Translations under genes and position numbers: made by a program
Notes under the pieces: model-generated
Told to the model about the DNA's origin: nothing
Databases searched by the model: none
The model's input: the letters and a program-made list of their open reading frames with translations, nothing else
NCBI GenBank assembly: GCA_037893245.1
Contig: JBAIAA010000656.1
Location: forward strand, 886,001-950,000
Length of the DNA stretch: 64,000 bases
Direction: 5' to 3'
DNA from: Crossaster papposus
Taxonomy: Eukaryota; Echinodermata; Asteroidea; Velatida; Solasteridae
Part shown: piece after piece, positions 45,401 through 57,400 of the stretch
Layout: each line of letters opens with the position of its first letter
Position numbering within the stretch: position 1 is the stretch's first letter

Positions 45401-48400
45401 TCTTATCTTAGTCAGGTCAAGATATGGTTTGACCCCAAAAAAATTGCAACAAAAGGTTTTTCAACGGTTTCTAGTAGTATTCGACCTCAGGAATAACATA
45501 CTAAAAGTCGACCAAAATTGAAGGTTCGGAAAGCTGTTATTTTCAAAATGGCGTCCAAGATGGCCGCCGATACATACAAATGACCATAAATCACTTATTA
45601 TCTATCATAGAAACATAATTTTGGTGTCTATCCCATGGTTTCGGGGGTCAGAGAATCCATTGAGACAAGTAAGAACGGTTTGTGATGGTCCAAGAAACCC
45701 CAAAATCCAAGATGGCGTCCAAAATGGCCGCCATAACATTAAAATGGCCATAAGTCACTTATTATCCATCCGAGAAACATAATTGGGGTGTCTATGCTAT
45801 GGTTTTCGGGGTCATAGAATCTATTAGGATAAGTTAGAACGTTAAACAGTGGCTTAGGAAACTACAAAATCCAATATGGCGTCCGAAGGGCCACAAAACC
45901 ACTACAATCTCTCAATAGAGGGCGCACTTTATACAAAGAAAATAAACTTATAATGTATCTCTCTCACCCGTATGGTGGCTACGACCCCCAAGGGGTCAAC
46001 TCAACTATTGGCAGGTCATTGTCGACACGGGGGGAGGGGAGAGTGACAAAGACAAAGTAACAACTTAAAAATAATATCTAGACACACATTCCAAATACCC
46101 ACCACATAATTAAAAATGTTTAAAACGTTGTGTTGTTCATGTCATCTAGCAAATACACATGCAGATATTCGTACCTTCATTTTGATGAGGAATGTAATTG
46201 AGTAAGGATAAATCATCACTCTTCTTCTGTTTCACTGTCAAGTGACTCGTTATATGGATTGTGGCATGTATCAAGTTGGCAAGGTCCACACACACTGTTA
46301 CATGGTAGTCCGTAACCTCTGCAGGTACAGCGAAGAGTGCTACAAGCAGTACAGCAGTTGCAATGAATCAACTTCAGAAGATTACTAGGTGCAGCCTCCA
46401 TATTCGACATCAGTGGAACCAGGTGATTGTCTTCTAATGTCCAGCCCCAGTCTGTGACGTTCATGTCTCCTTCGCTCTCCATCCATTCCATGACTTGGTA
46501 GTATGCTCTGAGGGAGTGGAATTTGGTTGAGGCTGGCGTAGGAGGGAGTCGCTCTGGAGTAACAAAGGATTTCGCATTGGAAATTTTCTTCACGAACAAC
46601 TTGTATCGTAATGATGCAAGTGAGTCATTACAGCTGCCACCAAACATGACAGACATTGCTTTGATACCAAGTTCCTCTATTCGTTCCTTTGGCTGACTTG
46701 GTAGAAGGAAAGTACTAGCACAGGATACCAAAGTGGGGTTGCCTTTCACAAGCTTCTGGAAGACTGATTTCTTTCCGATACCAAATATCCGGGAAGTCGA
46801 ATCGCAACCAGTGTAGGCATGCAGGAAAAGAAGTTGTGAGCATAGATCCTTACCCAGGTCCACTTTCAACTGCTTAATGTTGTACACCTTCAGAGCCTTG
46901 GTTGCATTGTCAGAGCGGAAGTATAGTTCCCTGCTATCTACATCTGCGTAATGCAAGAGTAACACCAATAGGTCAGTGTCTTCTCCAATCAGAGTAGTAG
47001 AATGACGACGAGAAGAATTCACTGCAGCTTTAGCAATATGTACATCTGCATCCCCGGGTGCATTGATGACGGTGCAATTACTCGTCCTCAGTTCCTCACT
47101 AATGAGATTTATGAGTCCCTGCTTATTGCAGTCTCTTGATAAAAACTCATCCTTCTTGCCTGAGAATACTGTGTCTGCATTGAATCTGACAACTGGATGG
47201 GCATTCTGCCCACGTCGCTGGTGTGTATTATCCTTAATTGACGGCCCTCCACCATAGCCGTCAAAAACTACAATTGCAGAACCATAGCGGCGGGTTGTGA
47301 AATCAGCATATGATCGTGCTATTGTGCCATAGCTGTCTCCTGTCTTCCATGGTATCCGATGCACCAAGGAACCACCATCAAGGACGTACTGTTCTGTGTT
47401 CGGTGGGCAGTCTTTCACGGCTTCACTCGACACTTTACTTGCATAATCGGTGATAGCGTGAGCTAGCTGGGGCTTATCAGCCTTCTGGAAGATATTCCTA
47501 GCCTCGAAAAGTGCAGGTGGGAACGGACTGAGCTCATAGCTCATCACCTCTTCTAGTTCAAGCTCCCCTGTTTTTGAAACTACCAGGAACCGCTGAAACA
47601 GCAAAGCAGCATCTATGGTTTGTTCAGGTGCAATTTTCACTTTCGATATCTCTCCCAAAGTCGTAGCTTTCTCTTTCCTTTTGAACGAGACTGTGAAAAC
47701 AGCATGTCCAATCATGTTTGCCATGATTTTCTTCCCAACTGACTCGTATTCATGTACATTCACTCCTGATGAAGCCACTACACCATTCACCACATTTCTC
47801 AACGAAGGATCTGGAGAAAATGGTGTGCAAGTTGCAAGCTTTTCGTTGATCTTTGACACGTCAGATGTGTCTCTCTTGATCCTTGCTTCACTTAAGTCCT
47901 TGTGCTGATCACTGGTGGTAAATGAGAGGTTTGTGAACTCTTGCATTGCACTGTTATACTCCGAGGTCACAGGCATAGACATGGTCCATAGTGAGCGTTG
48001 TTCCTCAGTCATGCCACTACCACGTGTCAAACCACCAGTAGCCTTTAGTGATCTCATCAAGGTCTGTTCTATTACAAGATCAGAGCTGAGGCCGGCCCAG
48101 ACCTTGTCGGTGCGACGAATTACATGGTATCCATCAGTGAAGTTTTTGTAGGTGTCAGGATGCTTGGTTTCAAGACCACTCATTTCTTGCACATAGAAAT
48201 GTGCAGACTTTAAGTAATTGAAATGCCCTGCCGCAGCAAAGATTGGTAAGCAATCAGCAACAGCACGTAGGTGCAATGACCAAGACCCTATGCGATCTGC
48301 GGTAATCAGCATTCTAGCAACTTGTATCATCTTCTGATAGTTTAGCCACAACTGACTGGTCTTAGACCTCCCTTGCAGTTCCTTCCTTTTCTTGTCAATT

Positions 48401-51400
48401 TCCTGTTTGATCGTGGCTATGAGATCAGATGTGTTCGTGCTCTCCAAAGTTCTTTCGCCTGCCAACACCTCAGAGTACATGTCCTCTGCCTGATCAACAA
48501 GCGATGCAAACTCGGGAGTCTCATCTCTCATGGCTGTTACAATAATGCCATTCAGACACTTGTCTACCAGCAGATGTCCACGGAATGCTCTTTGAACCGA
48601 CTTTCCTGTCATCATATGGGTTACAGCATTATCACCATAGACTGTTCCAAGGATTTCGCGAAGTCCAGTTCCTTCCATCAGGGTACCGATTGCCCCCAGC
48701 AAATTCATGAAGGTGTGAAAGCAACCTAAGCGCAAGACAATCCTTTTCAGTGGGCTATCCTGTGGTGCATCGATGATTAGCTCAGCGGCCTTCCAATATA
48801 GGGGCTGATCAAATGTTACGACTGGAGAAACGTGATGCTTTGTTGCCAAATTGCTAAGAAACTCCAACGTAGAAAGAATGCAGATCTTGTCCCCAGAATA
48901 CATGTCTATCATGGGCAGGAAAATCACAGAGGACTGACCAGGATGATCTTTCCCTCGATAAAAAGTGTGCATCATGCCCGGCCAGTTCGGAGTTTCCTGT
49001 CTGAAGCTGAATGCGAGCTCCCAAAGGATGTCAATTCTCATATCAAAGTCAGGAATCAGCTTTGGTAGGTCTTGATATTTCATACTGCGACATACATGCT
49101 TGGCAAAGCGTAGATCTATGATTTCAACTCTCGAATTATCTGTGATTTTCAAGTCTGAAGTATTTCGCCTCGTAATGATGCGGCTCACTTTTTTTGCTGG
49201 TGTCAAAGCAGCAACCATGCCCATTCCGTGAAATGTTCCTTTGCCGTCTATGGTAATGATGTTATGGTCAACATTGTCAGCAGCAAATAGAACTGTAGTG
49301 TCTTGTAGATCAACATTCTTACCCAGGATGTCTGGAGCAACACAACTAGCTGCATTTATTTCAAATCGTAGGACTTCACCATAGGAGGAACTAAAGCCCA
49401 TCTCATGCAGCGTATCTACAAGGAACTTTGAACGATGCAAATGATGTGTTTGTACACCGAGACCGATCTGCAATGGCACAATTGTAGCTCTTGGTCGAAC
49501 TGCCTGGATGATTGCCTGACCAATACTTGCAACTTTACGTCGGTTGTCTGTACCTACAAACAAGGAATCTAACAATAAATGAAGAGTTTCAGGAATGTAG
49601 GCGAGGGTTGAGTCGAGCTTGAGCATCTCAGAACTAGGGTACTGATCAGTCACTGAAGGCACATTAGTCTTGATGTCACTTTTGATGAGCCTTGCAGCTG
49701 TTTCAATGATAGCTCTTTTTTGGGATTCTTCATCACCCTCTTGATGTTTGAAGTATGACCTGAGTATCTCAGATGCCTTTTCTCTCATAGTCACAATGTC
49801 ATGCAGACCTTCACCTTCTGCAATATGAAGAGAGTTTCCATATCTGTCCTTCAATTTGCTTTTGAGGTACTGATTGCCATAGGGAAGTGAATCTTCATCC
49901 GTTAGAAACTCTTTCATCTTGTTACTGAGATCACAAATAGTAAGTTGTTCTTCGTCACGGGTCTCAAGATATGAGCACACTTTTGAGAATGCCTGCTCCA
50001 AATCCAGAGCTTTTGGTCTTCCAGATTTCTTCCGCTTGGATTCAGGCGCACTCTGGAACTTCAGTGGTACATCACGACTAGTCCGGAAATTGCGACTGCA
50101 TGAATGATGATACAAACAATCTGCAGCATGAAGATCGGATCCAAAGTACTCTATGCGACCTTTCACAGAGAAAGACCAATTGTCAGACCTATCATCACAT
50201 GATTCTAATATAGTCTTAACAAATGTATCAGTCTTAACATAACTGTAATCTGAACTCTCCAAAACAATACTATTCCCACAAAACAAGCAATCTGTTTTGC
50301 TGTTGAAGGGACCTAAAGACATTCGAGCACTTCTTTTTACTGAGTTGGATGGTCCACATTTCTGATTCATTTCACTTTTAAAGTTTCTTGGGTTGTTGTA
50401 GAATCTGCGGCATGAAATGTGCACTTTAGTGCCAGGTATGACGACAAGACTGTCACCTCTCTGAGCGCTTGCATGGTTGATGCCATCAGCACCTTTCTGT
50501 CTTATTTGGCAAACATCATCTTCATTGTCATAAGTTTTTGTGCAAATTGGGCAAATATCGCAGTTAACCTTGCTTGAACTCATTGTGAGACCTGCAGGTA
50601 GGAGATAAAGCCAGTTGCAATAGTTCACACATACAGTGCATTGAAGGAAATATAAAAGTCATCATGTTCAATGCTATTCTGCTCAGAGGATTTGTTGAAA
50701 CTGTTGTTCACAAATTATATGAAAACAGTTAGTCCAATAGCTCTCTGGTCCAAGTAATCTCTCTTCGTGGCATCCACAATAAAGGATGGGTGGAACATAT
50801 TTGGATGAGGGATTGGTTAATGTTTTCACTAAGAATTATATATATTAAGGGAAAGGAAGTGTTGAGAGTAGGGCGTAGGTTGAAGTTAGGATTGACACTT
50901 AATACCTAAATCCTCTCCTTCTTTCCTCTTATTGAAAGATAATCGGACCAGTGACCTGTGAGACCAACATTTGTGGGTACATTGTAATCAGGAAACTATA
51001 GCATAATCACATATATTTGTTTTAAATAATTGCAGTTTTTTTTCAATTTTACAAATTTGGGGAATATCTAATTGATTACTTTCATTCAATCAAATCCTAA
51101 AAACAACAGTATGGATATTTTTAGTAAATGGGGAAAGTCAACATATTCTTTACATATTCGTTTTTTTCCTAACAACATGCTCAGTACATCCTTTAACGAC
51201 ATCACCTCCTTGACATAACAACCATGTCAATAAAATATGTAGGCCTAACTTTATCGTTTAGTACTTAATGGAAAAAATGCCCCCCCCCCCCCCATCCACC
51301 AATTATATCACTTGCCTTGATATCTACGTCAGCTCTTTCTGTCGTACTTGTCTGATGTCTTTGTTTAAGTACCTGGGTTACAGTGAATCTACTTGAGTAA

Positions 51401-54400
51401 ATCTTCAAATCTAAAACAAATAACAAATATGCGACATTAAGAATAACTATAGTAATAATTGTTGCAAAGTTGCAGAGTTCCGAACAATGTTTCAAACATT
51501 ATCTAATCATTCTTATCCATTCAAACAAATTTTGGTAAAGAACACGCATGACTTAATCACATATACATGATTATACTTCAGAGAAGGTGAAAAGGATACT
51601 TACATGAACACGTTTACTTGTCCTTGTGATACATTTTACATGTAAATCAAATCTAAAGCTATAGTTCAAATCTAAAGAAATATGTAACAACAAAAAATAT
51701 GCTAATGAATGTTGAAAAAGAAACTTACATTACAGATGTTCCTTTGTCCTCGGTGTGTTATTCTACTTATGGAATGAAGAATTAAACAATGATTTCACTA
51801 GTGTGTAGTCTTCGTTATTGTCTTTCTCTTGCCTGAATTATTTCTCATACATTCCAATGCCTCTCATTAGGTTGACATATATTTGGGCACATTGTGTCAA
51901 ATATCTGAATAAATGATGATGCTGCTTCATGTACGTCGGTTGGTTGTTGCATCGATGATACATTTAACCTGTTACTTAGGTTATATGCTTCAATAGTACA
52001 AGAAAACTACATTTTGTCAGGGGGGAGGGGGGTGAGGCACCTTAAATTTGGGGGGTTTCCTAGGCCACCAATGAACATTTTAACTCATTTCAATGTATTT
52101 TCGCCCCGAAAACCATGAGATAGACACCAAAATTATGTCTCTAGGATGGATAATAAGTGATTTATGGCCATTTTTAGGTATCGGCGGCCATCTTGGACGC
52201 CATCTTGGATTTTAGGGGTTTCCTAGACCATCTACAAACATTCTAACTTGTCTAAATGGATTCTCTGACCCCCGAAACCATGGGATAGACACCAAAATTA
52301 TGTCTCTAGGATGGATAATAAGTGATTTATGGCCATTTTTAGGTATCGGCGGCCATCTTGGACGCCATCTTGAAAATAACGGCTTTCTGAAACTCCGATT
52401 TTGGTCGACTTTTAGTATGTTATTCCTGAGGTCGAATACTACTAGAAACCGTTGAAAAACCTTTTGTTGCAATTTTTTTGGGGTTGGGGTGTTTTTTACC
52501 GTATATTGACCTGACTATCTTGTCTCTTTCCAGCCTGTCAAAAACACTTTGTAGGTTGTCATGGAAACCACAGTCTGGTAAGGTGAGTTTCAGTGTCAAG
52601 ATGAAAATCTCTTTGGAACATATGTGTGCCCGAGGAAAAAGAGTAGCTAGACGATTGCTTTATAAAATATAATCGTATGTCCAAAAATGACATTTCAAGA
52701 AGTCTTTACAAAACAGTACATGTTGCATGTTTTTATAGATTGGTTTGGAAGGTTGTATTGGTTATTCTGAGTCCATACTTTATGTTAATGCGAAGTGAAT
52801 TTCATGATGTCATCAATTTAATTATTATTATTTTTGATTAATAAATACCTAGGAGAGTTGATGGCTTCTGATTGGTCGAGACTCGATCACATGGATCACA
52901 TTATTTTGTAGTAATTGCTCGGCTTTCAGGAAGAAGCGAATAAATGTCCCCTGAACCAGCATTAATCAAGCATCATGTAAGCCAATGATTGGCCGAATGC
53001 AACAGTCCTACGGTAACTTGTAACAAGGACGCGTCAAATCTTGATACTGCGCGCTATAAATGTATGCGTAGAACGTTTGTATCTATATGCGCAGCATTTT
53101 TCTAAATGCACGTGTCGTCTGTTAACGCTAGCGCGTTGCTATGCACGGTGGGCATCAGTAGTCAGCTAGTCTTGTCTCAAAGTATGGGTAATAATAACAC
53201 ATATTGAAGAAACAGGGTACCATGCATAAGCGCCGAAAAAAAAGTCAAGAAATTTGGAGCAATTTCACAATTTTTCTTGTTAAAAAAGTATTTATTAAAG
53301 GGATCAGTGCGAGGACCCGGTCATTACTGCGTGATAATGACCGGGTTGGGGGATGACCGCTGGTAATGGACCTCGCCAAGGATTCCTCAAGGATCCCCTA
53401 GGCACTGTAGCTCGTAAACCTGTGACAGTGAGAAGAATTTACAGTCTATAGAGGTGGGAGGAAAACCCCAAAAGAATATTCTGGCGAAACCCATGAAATA
53501 AGGCAGAGACTGAAAAGCCACGGAATCGTGCAGGGACTGAAAACCCAATTCACATATTGGCCCAGGCAGGATTGGAAATCAGGTCACAGCAGTGGAAGGC
53601 GAGGAACCCCTACGCCAACCTGACTCCTAGGCAGGAATCCAACCCGGGTCAGTGGTGGAAGGCGAGGAAAGAACCACTACGCCAACCTGACTCCTAGGCA
53701 GGAATCCAACCCGGGTCAGTGGTGGAAGGCGAGGAAAGAACCACTACGCCAACCTGACTCCTAGGCAGGAATCCAACCCGGGTCACAGTGGTGAAAGGCG
53801 AGGAACCGCTACGCCAACCCGACTCCTAGGCAGGAATCCAACCCGGGTCACAGTGGTGGAAGGCGAGGAAAGAACCACTACGCCAACCTGACTCCTTGGC
53901 AGGAATCGAACCAATGACTGGGCTAAATCTGCTGCTGGGTGCAGGCTACATGCAGTGAATAGCCATTGTCTGTCGATGGAATAGAATTCTGTGTTCTGGT
54001 ATCGGCTTCACTGGACATGGGGGAATTAGGTTGGCGTAGCGGTTCTTTCCTCGCCTTCCACCGCTGAGACTCTGGTTCGAATCCCTCCTGGGCCAATATG
54101 TAGATTGGGTTTTCAGTCCCTGCCGGACTCTGTGGCTTTCTTCAGGATATTCTTCTGGGGTTTTCCTCCCACCTCTAAAACTGTACCTTCTTCTCATTGT
54201 CTTCTCTCTACAGGTTTCTTCGGGCTTACGAGCTACAGTGCCTATAGGGCGCCTTTGAGGGATTCTTAGTTTCATTACCAGAAAGAATTAATAATAATAA
54301 TAATAACTTGTTTCTTTTTTTCATGTCAGTTCCTGGCCGTTCCCATAGAAAAAGAAATCCAACTATATGAGCGAGATTCCTGGGATGTAGCCTTCACATT

Positions 54401-57400
54401 GACACCTCCAGACGTTGGTGGTTTTATCTCGGTTACTACCTGGTCACCTTGTGGTCAGTTCCTGGCTTCAGGTAACACTGATGGACATATCTGTATATGG
54501 GATGTCAACACCAGAGAGTGCATAGACAGGTAAGCATATGTTGACATTTATGTTTTGTCTGAATGAAGTTCAGAGACTATGCAAATCACTCTTTCTGTAC
54601 GTAGTCTGTCCGTAGTTCATCCGTAGTCAGTCCGTCTGTATGTGTCGTCATTTTGGTTAGTTTAGACAAAATCTAAATAAACTTGAGTCATGGATGCAAT
54701 ATTGTAAACTTCACAAGGTCATTTGAGGTCAAGTTGTAAATCAGGCTGGAATTGTAAAATTTGTCTCAGTTGAAAACCAATTGCAATAAATCTTGGTCAA
54801 ACGTGCAATATAAAAACTTGCATGTGATGGTAATGTTGAAGGTTACACATTGAGGTTAAAGGTTATATGAGGTCAAGTTGTAAGGTGGTCGCGAAAATAG
54901 ACGAGACACGTGGTTCAGGAATACATCCTTGCATAGTTTGTGAAGTGTATCAAGGTATTTGCCAATTGTCTTGGAACTAAATGGTCAAGTATGAATGCCC
55001 ACAAATTTATAAATGAGTCAGTACTAAGTAGCCAATCACAAGTTATAATTTCAAAAATTTGATATTGCGGAAGATGTATCTGGGTAAATTTCACTTTAGT
55101 CCAATTAGGCAGAGATATGCTTGCGTTCTCAAGACAGCAGTTGGTATTTCAGATATCTCTATTGTTTCTTTCAGAACCAAACACAACAAAGGGCTATCCA
55201 TATGTGGCATGGCTTGGCATCCTGCCAATGGGAACGAGATTGTGTATACTGACGTCATGGGGCAAGTGGGTGTGCTAGATAATGTGATACCTCATGACAG
55301 GAAAACTACAAAACAGGTAACCCGACCATAACTCATAATGCCATGGCCCAAAGGTTACGATGTTGGACTCATGTACCATGGTGCGCAAGTTTGAACCCCG
55401 CCAGGAACATGGTGTTTGTTTTGTTGGCCAAGATACTGAACTACAATTACCTCTATCTACCGAGGTTGGTTACATTGGCAACATTAAGTCTTCCCTGTGT
55501 TTCCAGTTGTGTTGATTTTACCAACAGTCTGTCAAGTATCATGCCAGCACCCAACTGGACTGTTTTCATGACCAACAGAGATTTCTACAAAAGCAAATCG
55601 ACACTCAAAGTTTTCCCACCCATTCTTGCAACCTACACACATGTACGCATGTATACAGTATACACATGTACCACACACAGACGTGTTTTACACAACGACC
55701 AAGGATCCCCTGTTGTTTACCTTTGTTCCTGTTCTGTAACCTAACTCAATTCACTTATCGTACACATTACTGACAGAGAAAAATTGAACAAAAGACGAAC
55801 GCTACAGGACTGAAAGGATCTGTTGTTTGTCTATTGTGCTTTTGTCCTTAGGCTTAGGGGGGGGGGGGGGGGACCCGAACCGTGCCTGTACCTCGAACTG
55901 GAAAGCATGGAGGTGTATCGGTTTTTTGGGCACCCCATGCTAACACCGCCATACTTGACGTCGATTACTTCTGTAATCGACGTCATATTTCTGTCATTTC
56001 TTAACCAGGTTCCAATCTTCAAGCAAACTTCATGAGAGTCTCCTCTCTGTATAGTTCTTAGATGCTCGTATTCCTGTCTAATCTTAACCAAGTTGTAATC
56101 TTCAAGCAAACTTCACGAGTCACATCTCTGTAGTTCTAATAATTAGATGCTTGTATTCCTGTCATTTCTCAACCAGGTTCCAATCTTCAAGCAAACTTCA
56201 TGAGAGTCATATCTCTGTATATTTCCTAGATGCTTGTATTCTTGTCATTTCTCCATCAGGTTGCAGTCTCCAAGCAGTCTGCTGATTTGTTTGATGATGA
56301 TGCAGTTGATGAAGATTTTCTTGATGCTGTCACTCAAGCAGAAGTTGAGAACGTTGGGAGTAAATCGACCAATGAGGGAGAGGACGTTGATGACATCATA
56401 CCTACGACGCAACATACACGCATCATGCAGATACAAGACGATGACAATTCAAATGGTAAAAAAATCTAACTTTTTGCATACATATGGAGTCAATTGTATA
56501 ATTGTAGTTATAATTCACTTCCTACTATTAAGGTCAAAACACAAAACACTTCCTCAGATTTGTTAAGGTGTCTAGCACAGCAACTACATCTCCACATCAG
56601 GAGGTTGTGGGTTCGATTCTCACCCGAGTCGGTGATTTTTTTCAAAAGAATCCCTCGGGACAACACTGAGTTTGCAGTGTACACTTTGGTGAAGGGAAAC
56701 AATCTAGTTTTATATTCACATCTTCCGATGCAAATTCCATGTATGAAATAAATCTCCAGAATTACTGACATGCAGCATGGAATAATTCAAATTGGAGTAT
56801 AAAACACAAAGGTTGGGTCTCAAAACATCAGCTAAAAGTTACAGATAACAATGAGCTGATATAATACACATAATGTAGCTTGCAGGTTAATAATAAGCAC
56901 TGTCAATATATTGATATTACTCAATTATTTGATATTATTTAAGGCCGTGCCGGGTACCCGGGTACCCGTAACCCGACCGCTGATTGCGGGTACCCGGCTC
57001 CAATTTATTAATTTTATTACCCGAAACTGCCTTTGTAAATGTTGACACGTTATTTCAGAAAGGCAAGCGTCTTTTATATTCATTGCGTGCGATAAATTGT
57101 TAGAAAACATCTGAGTAAAACGTCTTTACCGACAATTTCCCGATGTCTAGATAGCAGCCTAACGGATGATTGAGCTTTCTTTGTAGTCATTGTGATAAAA
57201 AAATGCCTTTGAAGTCTATTTACCGACAATTCTGACAGCTGCTATGACTTGCGGCTGACATTGTATCAGTGTTTTGTTACAGTTGTCCTTTGAGTAAGTT
57301 TTTCCGAGGTTTACTTTTTGGAAAATGTGCTGAATAACGGACCATACCTGGAATGTGGTTTTGAAACCTGATACTGCAGGAGAGGTATTTGGTTCTATTG

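Larger units (their letters stand above)
45406..52520 (-). mobile_element. Autonomous DNA transposon, about 7.1 kb, Academ-like, inside WDHD1 intron 4
   Basis: Element 45409-52517 is bounded by inverted TAGTCAGGTCA ends and flanked by TCT on both sides (45406-45408, 52518-52520). Deleting the element and one TCT rebuilds an uninterrupted pyrimidine-rich tract running into the exon 5 acceptor, which supports these borders. Inverted terminal regions of about 460-490 bp include two copies of an internal subrepeat of about 165-170 bp. The single large ORF is on the minus strand, opposite WDHD1. A short 3-bp duplication and a transposase with XPG-like nuclease and Cys-rich regions fit the Academ superfamily as I know it; the superfamily call is inference. 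Confidence 0.75.

Noticed and set aside
47063..50107. Several plus-strand ORFs of 60-120 codons
   Set aside because: Shadows of the 1470-codon transposase frame; no family motifs.
45432..52484. Shorter transposon borders at ACCCCAAAAAAATTGC
   Set aside because: The inverted similarity continues outward to TAGTCAGGTCA on both sides, where a TCT duplication and a rebuilt pyrimidine tract fit better.
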